This document shows positions 5,320-11,227 of a DNA stretch of 14,332 bases, piece after piece (positions within the stretch are counted from its first letter, which is position 1; every line of letters starts with the position of its first letter). The stretch covers positions 1 to 14,332 of the forward strand of contig CAJGDL010000037.1 in NCBI GenBank assembly GCA_904502075.1, given 5' to 3'. Source of the stretch: an uncultured Alistipes sp. (GTDB lineage: Bacteria > Bacteroidota > Bacteroidia > Bacteroidales > Rikenellaceae). The notes under the pieces are model-generated. The model was not told where the DNA came from, did not search any database, and saw nothing but the letters and a program-made list of their open reading frames with translations. Both the position numbers and the translations under genes were made by a program.

Positions 5320-6267
5320 TTACTTGCCGTACTTCTCGCGGATCACCTTGAGCATGTCGTCGGTCATGCTCGACAGATCCCACTGGGGTTTCCAGCCCCA
5401 CTCCTCGCGGGCGCAGGTGTCATCGAGCGAGTTGGGCCAGCTCTCGGCGATTGCCTTCTTGATGGGGTCTACGTTGTAGTCCATCGTGAAGTCGGGCAGA
5501 CGCTTCTTGATCTCGGCGTAGATGATCTCGGGGGTGAAGCTCATCGAGGCGAGGTTGAAGCTGTTGCGGTGTACGAGTTTCGAGGGATCTGCCTCCATCA
5601 GCTCCACGCAGGCGCGCAGGGCATCGGGCATATAGATCATATCCATGTAGACGTCGGCGGGCACGGGGCAGGTGAACTTACCCGACTTGATAGCCTCGTA
5701 GTAGATCTCCACGGCGTAGTCGGTCGTGCCGCCACCGGGCAGGGTGACGTTCGAGATGATACCGGGGAAGCGTACCGAGCGGGTATCCACGCCATACTTC
5801 GTGTGGTAGTAGTTGCCGAGGAGCTCACCCGACACCTTGCAGACACCGTAGATCGTCGTGGGCTGCATCACCGTATCCTGGGGCGTACCATCCTTGGGAG
5901 AGGTGGGGCCGAAGGCACCGATCGACGAGGGGGTGAAGAGGGCGCAGTTGTACTGACGGGCAACCTCCAACGAATTCATCAGGGCACCCATGTTGATGGC
6001 CCAAGCCTTCTGGGGGTCCTTCTCGCCCACAGCCGAGAGCAGGGCTACGAGGTTGAAGATGGCGTCGCACTTGTGGCGGGCTACGGCCGATGCCATCGAG
6101 GTGGCATCCAGCGCGTTGAGTACCTCAAAGGGGCCCGTCTCGGAGAGCATCTTGCACTCGCGCACATCGGTTGCAATTACGTTGGCGGCACCATAGATGC
6201 TGCGCAGGTAGGTCGTCAGCTCGGAACCAATCTGGCCACCGGCACCAACAATCAGAATTTTTTTCAT
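5320..6267 (-). CDS. tdh: L-threonine 3-dehydrogenase, NAD-dependent epimerase-like (SDR) type
   Basis: This 315-residue protein has the extended short-chain dehydrogenase fold. The Rossmann motif GAGGQIG is at residues 8-14, an acidic residue after the second strand (ATDVR) fits NAD preference, a serine pair lies in FTPSSIGAFGP (114-115), and the catalytic Y140-x-x-x-K144 lies in YGVCK. The overall pattern (FNLVALLSAVGEKDP, RFPGIIS, YMDMIYMPDALRA, WPNSLDDTCAREEWGW) matches the epimerase-like threonine dehydrogenases of bacteria, which oxidise L-threonine to 2-amino-3-ketobutyrate for cleavage to glycine and acetyl-CoA. It could instead be a related sugar-nucleotide epimerase, but the C-terminal D-x-x-x-AR-x-x-WGW region favours tdh. 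The usual partner gene kbl is not beside it. It is divergent from eno and ends 59 bases from a terminator; a copy of its last 35 bases lies at 4886-4920. Confidence 0.85.
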   Translation of the reverse strand: MKKILIVGAGGQIGSELTTYLRSIYGAANVIATDVRECKMLSETGPFEVLNALDATSMASAVARHKCDAIFNLVALLSAVGEKDPQKAWAINMGALMNSLEVARQYNCALFTPSSIGAFGPTSPKDGTPQDTVMQPTTIYGVCKVSGELLGNYYHTKYGVDTRSVRFPGIISNVTLPGGGTTDYAVEIYYEAIKSGKFTCPVPADVYMDMIYMPDALRACVELMEADPSKLVHRNSFNLASMSFTPEIIYAEIKKRLPDFTMDYNVDPIKKAIAESWPNSLDDTCAREEWGWKPQWDLSSMTDDMLKVIREKYGK

Positions 6268-6318
6268 AGGTTTTTTATTTTAAGTTGGTCTTTTATGCTT
6301 TTGTGAGAAAACACCAAG

Positions 6319-6326
6319 TAAAGGTA
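6319..6326 (-). promoter_or_regulatory. Possible -7 box of the tdh promoter
   Basis: TACCTTTA on the minus strand resembles TAnnTTTG, 52 bases before the tdh start. No -33 box stands at the expected distance, so this is tentative. Confidence 0.35.
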
Positions 6327-6375
6327 GAAATTTTTTGGCAAACTTTTCCGTATGGAGGATAAAAAAGTGAAAAAA

Positions 6376-6407
6376 ATTGTTTTTGGAATCCGAATTGCAT
6401 GCTTTTG
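6376..6407 (+). promoter_or_regulatory. Probable eno promoter
   Basis: ATTG (6376-6379) and TGCTTTTG (6400-6407) are 20 bases apart, an imperfect match to TTTG-N20-TAnnTTTG. They are placed to start a transcript about 25 bases before the eno ATG at 6439. Confidence 0.45.
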
Positions 6408-6438
6408 CGCGAATAGAACCTTAAATAAGCGTGATAAA

Positions 6439-7710
6439 ATGACGAAAATTGTAAAAATCAGCGCCCGCGAAATCCTGGATTCGCGGGGCAATCCGACGGT
6501 CGAGGTGGAGATCTTTACCGAATCGGGGGCCCGAGGCCGTGCCTCGGTGCCGAGCGGAGCCTCGACGGGGGAACACGAAGCCCTCGAACTCCGCGATGGC
6601 GGTGAGCGTTACGGTGGCAAAGGGGTCCGTCGTGCTGTGGGACACATCCTTGAGCGCATCGCCCCTAAACTCCTTGGGAGGTGCGTGCTTGACCAGCGGG
6701 GGATTGATCATTTCCTCTGCGAGTTGGATGGCACGCCTAATAAGTCGAACCTCGGGGCCAATGCCATCCTCGGAGTCTCGCTCGCGGTGGCTCACGCTGC
6801 TGCCGAGGCGCTCCATCTCCCGCTCTATCGCTACCTGGGTGGGGCTTTTGCTCACGAACTGCCTGTGCCGATGATGAATATCCTGAACGGAGGGGCTCAT
6901 TCCGATTCCCCGATCGCCTTCCAGGAGTTCATGATCCGGCCGATCGGAGCCGACTCCTTCCAAAAGGCGTTGCGCATGGGGGCCGAGGTTTTTCACGCCC
7001 TGAAGCGGGTCTTGAAGAGTCGAGGACTCTCCACTGCCGTGGGGGATGAGGGCGGCTTTGCCCCCTTCATTGGCTCCACGGAGGAGGCTCTCGACTTGAT
7101 TTTGGAGGCGATCAACCTGGCCGGCTACAAGGCCGACAGCCGCGAGATGGGCGGAGAGATCTCGCTGGCACTCGACTGCGCCGCCTCGGAGTTTTATAAA
7201 AACGGCCTTTATGACTACTCGGTCTTCGAGGGGAGTGGGGCCCCGAAGCGCACCTCCGAGGAGCAGGTGGAGTACCTGCGCGGGCTGATCGACCGCTATC
7301 CGATCTCCTCCATCGAGGATGGCATGGCCGAAAACGATTGGGCGGGGTGGAAGAGGCTCACCGAGGCCGTGGGTTCGGTCTGCCAGCTGGTGGGCGACGA
7401 CCTCTTCGTTACCAACACCCACTACCTGAAGCGCGGCATTCGTGAGGGGTGCGCCAATGCCCTGTTGGTGAAGGTAAACCAGATCGGCACCCTCAGCGAG
7501 ACGGCCGAGGCGATCGAGATGGCGCAACGGGCCGGCTATGCCACCATTATTTCGCACCGCTCGGGCGAGACCGAGGATACAACGATAGCCGACCTCGCGG
7601 TGGCCTTCGACTGTGGGCAGATCAAGTGTGGTTCTCTCTCGCGCTCGGAACGCACGGCCAAATACAACCGCCTGCTACGCATCGAGGAGCAGCTCAAAGG
7701 GGTGAAATAG
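6439..7710 (+). CDS. eno: Enolase (phosphopyruvate hydratase)
   Basis: From the ATG at 6439 the product is 423 residues, typical for bacterial enolase. An upstream in-frame ATG (6352) would add 29 non-homologous residues that span the promoter. Enolase converts 2-phosphoglycerate to phosphoenolpyruvate in glycolysis. Visible hallmarks are AREILDSRGNPTVEVE near the N-terminus, SGASTGEHEALELRD (39-53), GGAHSDSPIAFQEFM (151-165), the general acid/base region GDEGG with E204, Mg ligands D246, E293 (SIEDGM) and D320 (GDD), catalytic K345 in the LLVKVNQIGTLSE signature, H373-R374-S375, and K396 in QIKCGSLSRS. The last motif has Cys where Thr is common. Codon use is relaxed (many GGG, GGA, CGG and CGA codons), unlike the ribosomal genes, which is odd for a glycolytic enzyme and raises the chance of a second enolase elsewhere. 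It converges on rplS across a shared terminator. Confidence 0.93.
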   Translation: MTKIVKISAREILDSRGNPTVEVEIFTESGARGRASVPSGASTGEHEALELRDGGERYGGKGVRRAVGHILERIAPKLLGRCVLDQRGIDHFLCELDGTPNKSNLGANAILGVSLAVAHAAAEALHLPLYRYLGGAFAHELPVPMMNILNGGAHSDSPIAFQEFMIRPIGADSFQKALRMGAEVFHALKRVLKSRGLSTAVGDEGGFAPFIGSTEEALDLILEAINLAGYKADSREMGGEISLALDCAASEFYKNGLYDYSVFEGSGAPKRTSEEQVEYLRGLIDRYPISSIEDGMAENDWAGWKRLTEAVGSVCQLVGDDLFVTNTHYLKRGIREGCANALLVKVNQIGTLSETAEAIEMAQRAGYATIISHRSGETEDTTIADLAVAFDCGQIKCGSLSRSERTAKYNRLLRIEEQLKGVK

Positions 7711-7732
7711 CCACCTCCGGTCGCCAGAAGTA

Positions 7733-7775
7733 AAAGAAAAAGACGAATTCCAATTTGGAATCCGTCTTTTTCTTT
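7733..7775. terminator. Bidirectional terminator between eno and rplS
   Basis: The arms 7733-7752 and 7756-7775 are complementary over 20 positions with one mismatch. The outer part is A-rich on the left and T-rich on the right (CTTTTTCTTT), so it makes a U tract on either transcript. It serves the convergent genes eno (+) and rplS (-). Confidence 0.88.
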
Positions 7776-7790
7776 GGATCGTTAACGATT

Positions 7791-8171
7791 CTACTTCTCC
7801 TTGGCAACAGCCACGCGCTTCTCCTTGATGCGGGCCTTCTTACCCGTCAGGTTGCGCAGGTAGTAGATACGAGCACGGCGAACAACACCCACCTTGTTTA
7901 CCTCGATCTTGTCGATGTGAGGCGAGTAGAGGGGGAAGATACGCTCTACACCCACACCGTTCGAAACCTTGCGGATGGTGAACATCTTGGTCTTACCCGT
8001 ACCCTTGATCTGGATAACCACACCACGGAAGCTCTGGAGACGCTCCTTGCTACCCTCGATGATGCGATAGGTCACGGTGATCGTGTCACCGGCCTTGAAT
8101 GCGGGAACCTCAGCCTCGGGCTTGGTCCACAGCTGCTCGTTAACGAGCTTGATGATTTGATCCTTGTTCAT
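7791..8171 (-). CDS. rplS: 50S ribosomal protein L19 (bL19)
   Basis: From the ATG at 8171 the protein is 126 residues. An upstream in-frame ATG (8207) would add 12 residues lacking family similarity. L19 features are PAFKAGDTITVTYRIIEG, the SFRGVVIQIKG segment (family: F-x-G-x-V-I), TFTIRK-like MFTIRKVSNGVGVERIFPLYSP, and the basic VGVVRRARIYYLRNLTGKKARIKEK C-terminal block, which contacts 23S rRNA at the subunit interface. In many bacteria rplS sits with rpsP, rimM and trmD; here it stands alone with its own promoter and a leader of about 150 bases. No Shine-Dalgarno sequence precedes the start. Confidence 0.95.
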   Translation of the reverse strand: MNKDQIIKLVNEQLWTKPEAEVPAFKAGDTITVTYRIIEGSKERLQSFRGVVIQIKGTGKTKMFTIRKVSNGVGVERIFPLYSPHIDKIEVNKVGVVRRARIYYLRNLTGKKARIKEKRVAVAKEK

Positions 8172-8321
8172 TGAACAATAAATTTTATTAAGTTTCGCAC
8201 TCAACATTCCCGCTGTGCCTCGCCTACCATAGTGAGCCTCTGCCCGCTAATCCCGACCGACTCCGAAGAGTCTGCCCGCCAGCTCGACACCCAATGAAAG
8301 AGGTTGATATACGCCCAATTG
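8172..8321 (-). promoter_or_regulatory. Long structured leader of rplS
   Basis: The predicted transcript carries about 150 untranslated bases. They include a GACTC-TTCG-GAGTC hairpin with a UUCG tetraloop (8259-8272), two copies of GCGGGCAG on the minus strand, and a CCCAATTGGG palindrome near the 5' end (8314-8323). It is GC-rich against AT-rich surroundings. Autoregulatory leaders are known for several ribosomal protein genes in Bacteroidota, but I cannot assign this one to a known family. Confidence 0.4.
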
Positions 8322-8327
8322 GGAGGG

Positions 8328-8358
8328 CAAAGGTACGAATAAAATTTAAAATTCAAAA
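8328..8358 (-). promoter_or_regulatory. rplS promoter
   Basis: On the minus strand a TTTTG -33 box (8354-8358) and TACCTTTG -7 box (8328-8335) are separated by 18 bases. The -33 lies in an array of the unit AAATTC/GAATTT (8344-8375). Confidence 0.75.
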
Positions 8359-8376
8359 TTCAAAATTCAAAATTTT
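8341..8376. repeat. Short tandem AT-rich array (AAAATTC unit)
   Basis: About four consecutive copies of a 7-base unit AAAATTC (with variants AAAATTT at the edges) overlap the rplS -33 region. The minus-strand reading, TTTTGAATTTTGAATTTTG, resembles motifs upstream of rpsF and the rRNA promoters. Confidence 0.75.
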
Positions 8377-8569
8377 CCGGTTAAGGCTCTCATAGATTGA
8401 AAAAAACATAATTTTTTAATGCCTCAAATACGATTCGACAAGTCAGAGCCAACGCAAAAACCAATTCGGCGAAGTGATCAAGGCATGCGGGAACATGACA
8501 CTCAAACCTCCGTCGGGGGTTTCTATTAGGGTCGGGGCAATAAGTAATGAGGAGGTATGCGGATGGCTC
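8377..8569. other. Intergenic stretch without a recognised gene
   Basis: Between the rplS promoter and the hpf terminator I see no coding frame with family features. There is one hairpin, AAACCTCC (8504-8511) / GGGGGTTT (8515-8522), with no run of T long enough to call a terminator. Confidence 0.5.
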
Positions 8570-8600
8570 AAAAAAATGCCCGACCTTGACGGGTCGGGCA
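8570..8600 (-). terminator. Intrinsic terminator of hpf
   Basis: A perfect 9-bp stem TGCCCGACC (8577-8585) / GGTCGGGCA (8592-8600) has a 6-base loop. On the minus strand it is followed by seven T residues (8570-8576). Confidence 0.9.
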
Positions 8601-8620
8601 GGTGGGTATGGTCGGGACGA

Positions 8621-8908
8621 CTACTTCGCCTTGGCCTTTTCGATCTGGCGTTTCAGGGCGTCGATGGCGTTGTCTATCGCCTCCTCGAAACTCTTGGCCT
8701 GGGCTTCGGCCACCAGATCATCTCCGGGGATATGAATGGTAATCGTGGCCACTTTGTTTCCCTTTTCGTGGTCCTTATCGAGTTTCAGAATGACATCGGC
8801 TCCGGTGGCACGTTCAGCAAAACGGTCGAGCTTGTCCATCTTGTTCTCTACGAATTCGATCAAACGCTTGTCGGCGTCGAACTTCACGGATTGAATGTTT
8901 ACCTTCAT
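8621..8908 (-). CDS. hpf: Ribosome hibernation-promoting factor, short form
   Basis: This 95-residue protein corresponds to the short HPF/RaiA (YfiA) family. It begins MKVNIQSVKFDADKRLIEFVENKMDKLDRF, then a strand with alternating acidic/hydrophobic residues (ADVILKLDKDHEKGNKVATITIHIPGDDLVAEAQAKSFEEAIDNAIDAL split over beta-3, beta-4 and the second helix), and a lysine-rich end. The beta-alpha-beta-beta-beta-alpha fold binds the 30S decoding region and silences ribosomes in stationary phase. There is no C-terminal dimerisation domain as in long HPF. It lies 37 bases after xerC on the same strand with no promoter seen between, so co-transcription is likely; xerC next to hpf is a common Bacteroidota arrangement. 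Confidence 0.9.
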   Translation of the reverse strand: MKVNIQSVKFDADKRLIEFVENKMDKLDRFAERATGADVILKLDKDHEKGNKVATITIHIPGDDLVAEAQAKSFEEAIDNAIDALKRQIEKAKAK

Positions 8909-8945
8909 AACCTGTAGTTTTAGAGTGTTAATAAATATGTGTTCT

Positions 8946-9923
8946 CTACTCGTCTCGGGGGCTCCCTTCCCGGGGGTGCGCCTCTGAGTAGGCTTTTTGC
9001 AGTTGGGCGATGCTGTTGTGGGTGTAGACCTGCGTGGCTTGCAACGAGGCGTGGCCCATCAGCTCCTGAATTTCGCGCATGTCGGCACCATGGTTCAGCA
9101 GGTGAGTTGCAAAGGTGTGTCGCAGGACATGGGGGCTGCGTTTCCCCTGCACACCCCCCTCTTGGAGGGCTCGTTTTACGATGCGATAGACCGTGATGCG
9201 CGAGATTCGTGCTCCTTCGTGTGTTAAAAATAGTGCTTTTTTCTCGTTTTTGCAAATATTTTGCCTACGAATTTCCGAAATATAGGTCAAGATGGCCTTT
9301 TGTAGGGGGGCGACAATCGGGATCAGTCGCTCTTTGTTGCCCTTTCCCACCACACGCAGGGTCGAAAAGTCGTCCGAGAAGTCGTCGATATCGATGCCGA
9401 TAAGTTCGGCCAATCGCACCCCGCAGCCATAAAAAATTTGAATGATCAGCCGGTTGCGTAGGGCTGTAAGCTCTTGCGCCTTGAGATTGGGACTCTGCTC
9501 CGTGGTGGGGAGCTCCTCGTTCAGGAGCCGATGCATGCGACTCTCAGGGACAAACGAGGGGAGTCGCTTGGGGGTCTTCAGCGAGTGGATCTGACGCATG
9601 GGGTCCAGCTTGATCTTTTCGATGCGCTTTAGGTAGCGAAAGAAGCTGCGCAGTGAAGAGAGTTCGCGGTTGAGCGAGGCGGCACCGAGTCGCCCTCGTG
9701 CCCCCCTTCCCCCCTTTACCTGCTGTTGTGAGCGAATGTGAATCCATTCGCGCAGATGGATCGCTTCGACATCCTCGACCTTGAAGGGGGTTATCCGCAG
9801 CCCCGGCTCGGCCTCCTCCGTACACCAATGAACAAACCGCTCGATGTCGCGGCGGTAGTTCTTCACCGTGAGGGGCGAGAAGCGTTTCTCGGCTTGGATG
9901 TATAGGATGAATTGGTTGACCAT
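8946..9923 (-). CDS. xerC: Tyrosine recombinase, XerC-like
   Basis: The protein is 325 residues, slightly longer than typical XerC/XerD (about 300). The N-terminal SAM-like DNA-binding domain (about 1-115) includes VKNYRRDIERFVHWC. The catalytic domain has the full set of residues: R170 (CGVRLAE), K194 (GKGNKERL), H265 and R268 (HVLRHTFATHLL), H291 (GHASL), and the nucleophile Y300 (VYTHN). The family resolves chromosome dimers at dif with FtsK and partner XerD. The location beside hpf and the housekeeping context argue for the chromosomal XerC rather than an integrase of a mobile element. A basic insertion, VKGGRGARGRLG (about 69-80), between helices is longer than usual. The start at 9923 lies about 47 bases after the predicted transcript start. 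Confidence 0.88.
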   Translation of the reverse strand: MVNQFILYIQAEKRFSPLTVKNYRRDIERFVHWCTEEAEPGLRITPFKVEDVEAIHLREWIHIRSQQQVKGGRGARGRLGAASLNRELSSLRSFFRYLKRIEKIKLDPMRQIHSLKTPKRLPSFVPESRMHRLLNEELPTTEQSPNLKAQELTALRNRLIIQIFYGCGVRLAELIGIDIDDFSDDFSTLRVVGKGNKERLIPIVAPLQKAILTYISEIRRQNICKNEKKALFLTHEGARISRITVYRIVKRALQEGGVQGKRSPHVLRHTFATHLLNHGADMREIQELMGHASLQATQVYTHNSIAQLQKAYSEAHPREGSPRDE

Positions 9924-9976
9924 ACCTTATATATATAGTAGTGGGTGCCGATCCTCCTGCGGGGGGCTTCCGTCAT

Positions 9977-10007
9977 CAAAGGTACGAATAAAAAACAAAA
10001 AGAGCAA
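9977..10007 (-). promoter_or_regulatory. xerC-hpf promoter, overlapping the tRNA terminator
   Basis: TTG (10005-10007, minus strand) and TACCTTTG (9977-9984) are 20 bases apart. The -33 box lies in the arm of the hairpin that terminates the tRNA-Leu transcript. Confidence 0.7.
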
Positions 10008-10027
10008 CCTTTCGATTGCTCTTTTTG
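9996..10027 (-). terminator. Terminator of tRNA-Leu
   Basis: A perfect 12-bp stem CAAAAAGAGCAA (9996-10007) / TTGCTCTTTTTG (10016-10027) has an 8-base loop. On the minus strand the U-rich arm ends the tRNA transcript three bases after the tRNA 3' end. Confidence 0.85.
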
Positions 10028-10029
10028 TG

Positions 10030-10112
10030 TGCCCAGGATAGGACTCGAACCTACACGGTATTGCTACCACTAGTACCTGAAACTAGCGTGTCTACCATTT
10101 CACCACCTGGGC
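10030..10112 (-). tRNA. tRNA-Leu, anticodon CAG
   Basis: The minus strand folds as an 83-base class II tRNA. The acceptor stem is GCCCAGG with CCTGGGC and discriminator A. The anticodon stem CTAGT/ACTAG encloses loop TTCAGGT, giving anticodon CAG (plus-strand 10077-10079) for leucine CTG codons. A variable arm follows, then the T-arm loop GGTTCGAGTCC. The terminal CCA is not encoded. It is a single tRNA with its own promoter and terminator. Confidence 0.95.
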
Positions 10113-10131
10113 GATTCGTGGAACACGGGTG

Positions 10132-10161
10132 CAAAGGTATAAACTTTTTTTCTAAATCCAA
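10132..10161 (-). promoter_or_regulatory. tRNA-Leu promoter
   Basis: TTG (10159-10161, minus strand) and TACCTTTG (10132-10139) are 19 bases apart, about 20 bases before the tRNA 5' end at 10112. Confidence 0.75.
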
Positions 10162-10257
10162 CTATTTTGCCTACTTTTTTTTGAAATATTTCGGCTCCGT
10201 GGTCGGATCTCTCGGGGTAACTCTTTGTGCAGAACCCAATTAACCCTCTTTTCGAGG

Positions 10258-10872
10258 TTAGAAATTTTTGTTGAAGAAGCGGAATTGGAAGAGCAGCAGG
10301 TAGATGGCGGCCGCCGAAATGTAGACATCGGCCAGGTTGAAGATGGCTCCGAAGAAGTAGCCGCGACTGTCGACCAGGAAGTCGAGCCACGCAGGACAGT
10401 GCTCCCAATGGAAGAGCGGGAAGTAGAACATGTCGACCACCTTGCCCATCAGGAAAGGGGCGTAGCTGCCTCCGAATTCGGCCACGGTGGTGGGGGTAGA
10501 TGCCGAGAAGATTAGGCCATAGAAGGCGCTGTCGAGGATGTTGCCGATGGCTCCGGCCAGCACCAGCACCAGGCCGACGATTGCCCCCGTGGGGGCCTTC
10601 ATCTGGATCAGGCGATTGATAAACCACCCCATAAAGCCACACAGGCCGATACGGAAGAGGCTCAGGGCGATTTTACCCCAATCCACGGCTCCGCTTTTCG
10701 CAATCTGCATGCCGAAGGCGGCACCGTTGTTCTCGATGAAGCGCAGTTGGAACCAGTCGGGGAAGACCATGATGGCTTCGTTGATCGAGAGGTGAGTTTT
10801 GATCCAGATCTTCAGGGCCTGATCGGCGATAAGCAGCAGCAGGAGCAGCAGGGAAATCTTCTTCCAATTCAT
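10258..10872 (-). CDS. lspA: Lipoprotein signal peptidase (signal peptidase II)
   Basis: This 204-residue inner-membrane protein has four hydrophobic segments (about 6-22, 66-84, 95-113, 175-196). LspA motifs in order are ADQALK (16-21), FIENNGAAFG (45-54), GNILDS with catalytic D114, and FNLAD with catalytic D182. The Bacteroidota-type GNILDS has Ser where many bacteria have Arg, and the 60-residue loop between the two aspartates (about 121-170, containing FPLFHWEHCPAWL) is longer than in proteobacteria, as usual in this phylum. It cleaves signal peptides before the lipidated cysteine, so it should process both lipoproteins encoded in this window. It is a single gene here; a weak hairpin (10241-10260) overlaps its stop codon without a T tract, so termination is unclear. 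Confidence 0.93.
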   Translation of the reverse strand: MNWKKISLLLLLLLIADQALKIWIKTHLSINEAIMVFPDWFQLRFIENNGAAFGMQIAKSGAVDWGKIALSLFRIGLCGFMGWFINRLIQMKAPTGAIVGLVLVLAGAIGNILDSAFYGLIFSASTPTTVAEFGGSYAPFLMGKVVDMFYFPLFHWEHCPAWLDFLVDSRGYFFGAIFNLADVYISAAAIYLLLFQFRFFNKNF

Positions 10873-10953
10873 TTTGTAACCTTACTCTTAATATATTGTG
10901 CGTACGCGGGAGGGGTAAACCCTCTTTTGTAGCACTTGTTGTGAAATCTCCGA

Positions 10954-10986
10954 CAAAGATACAAAAAAGAAACGAGAGAGAGGCAA
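10954..10986 (-). promoter_or_regulatory. lspA promoter
   Basis: TTG (10984-10986, minus strand) and TATCTTTG (10954-10961) are 22 bases apart, slightly long. They give a leader of about 75 bases before the lspA start. Confidence 0.55.
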
Positions 10987-11172
10987 GTTCTACGGTTTTT
11001 GTGCTGGTAAGGTTGTTGTGGTAGGGGTGCTGAAGATTGTAATACGGGTTGTACGCAGGCTCTTTTCTGCTCGTCAAATCGAGAATAGACTGCTGCGATT
11101 GAAAAGCACCTCGTTGGCGAATGAATTTTTCTCTTTTTTCGGGGGTTTTTGATAAAATTCTTCGGGGAATGA
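10987..11172. other. Divergent intergenic stretch without a recognised gene
   Basis: Between the lspA and protease promoters I find no coding frame with family features and no strong hairpin. The region becomes AT-rich towards the protease promoter. Confidence 0.5.
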
Positions 11173-11202
11173 TTGCTGATTCATAAAAAAAGAGTATCTT
11201 TG
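11173..11202 (+). promoter_or_regulatory. Promoter of the S8 protease gene
   Basis: TTG (11173-11175) and TATCTTTG (11195-11202) are 19 bases apart. Transcription would start about 20 bases before the ATG at 11228. Confidence 0.75.
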
Positions 11203-11227
11203 AACCCAGATATTTTAAAGATTAACT

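Noticed and set aside
5266..6306. A 346-codon open frame on the plus strand opposite tdh
   Set aside because: It is antisense to a clearly recognisable dehydrogenase with Rossmann and YxxxK motifs and has no domain features of its own.
6421..7557. A 378-codon open frame on the minus strand opposite eno
   Set aside because: The plus strand encodes an enolase with all catalytic residues; the antisense frame shows only compositional bias.
8946..9923. Tyrosine recombinase considered as the integrase of a mobile element
   Set aside because: It has XerC-like size and lies beside hpf with no attachment-site repeats flanking it or other mobile genes nearby, so a housekeeping XerC is more likely.
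10016..10243. A 75-codon open frame on the plus strand
   Set aside because: It reads through the antisense of tRNA-Leu, its promoter and its terminator, and is not a gene.
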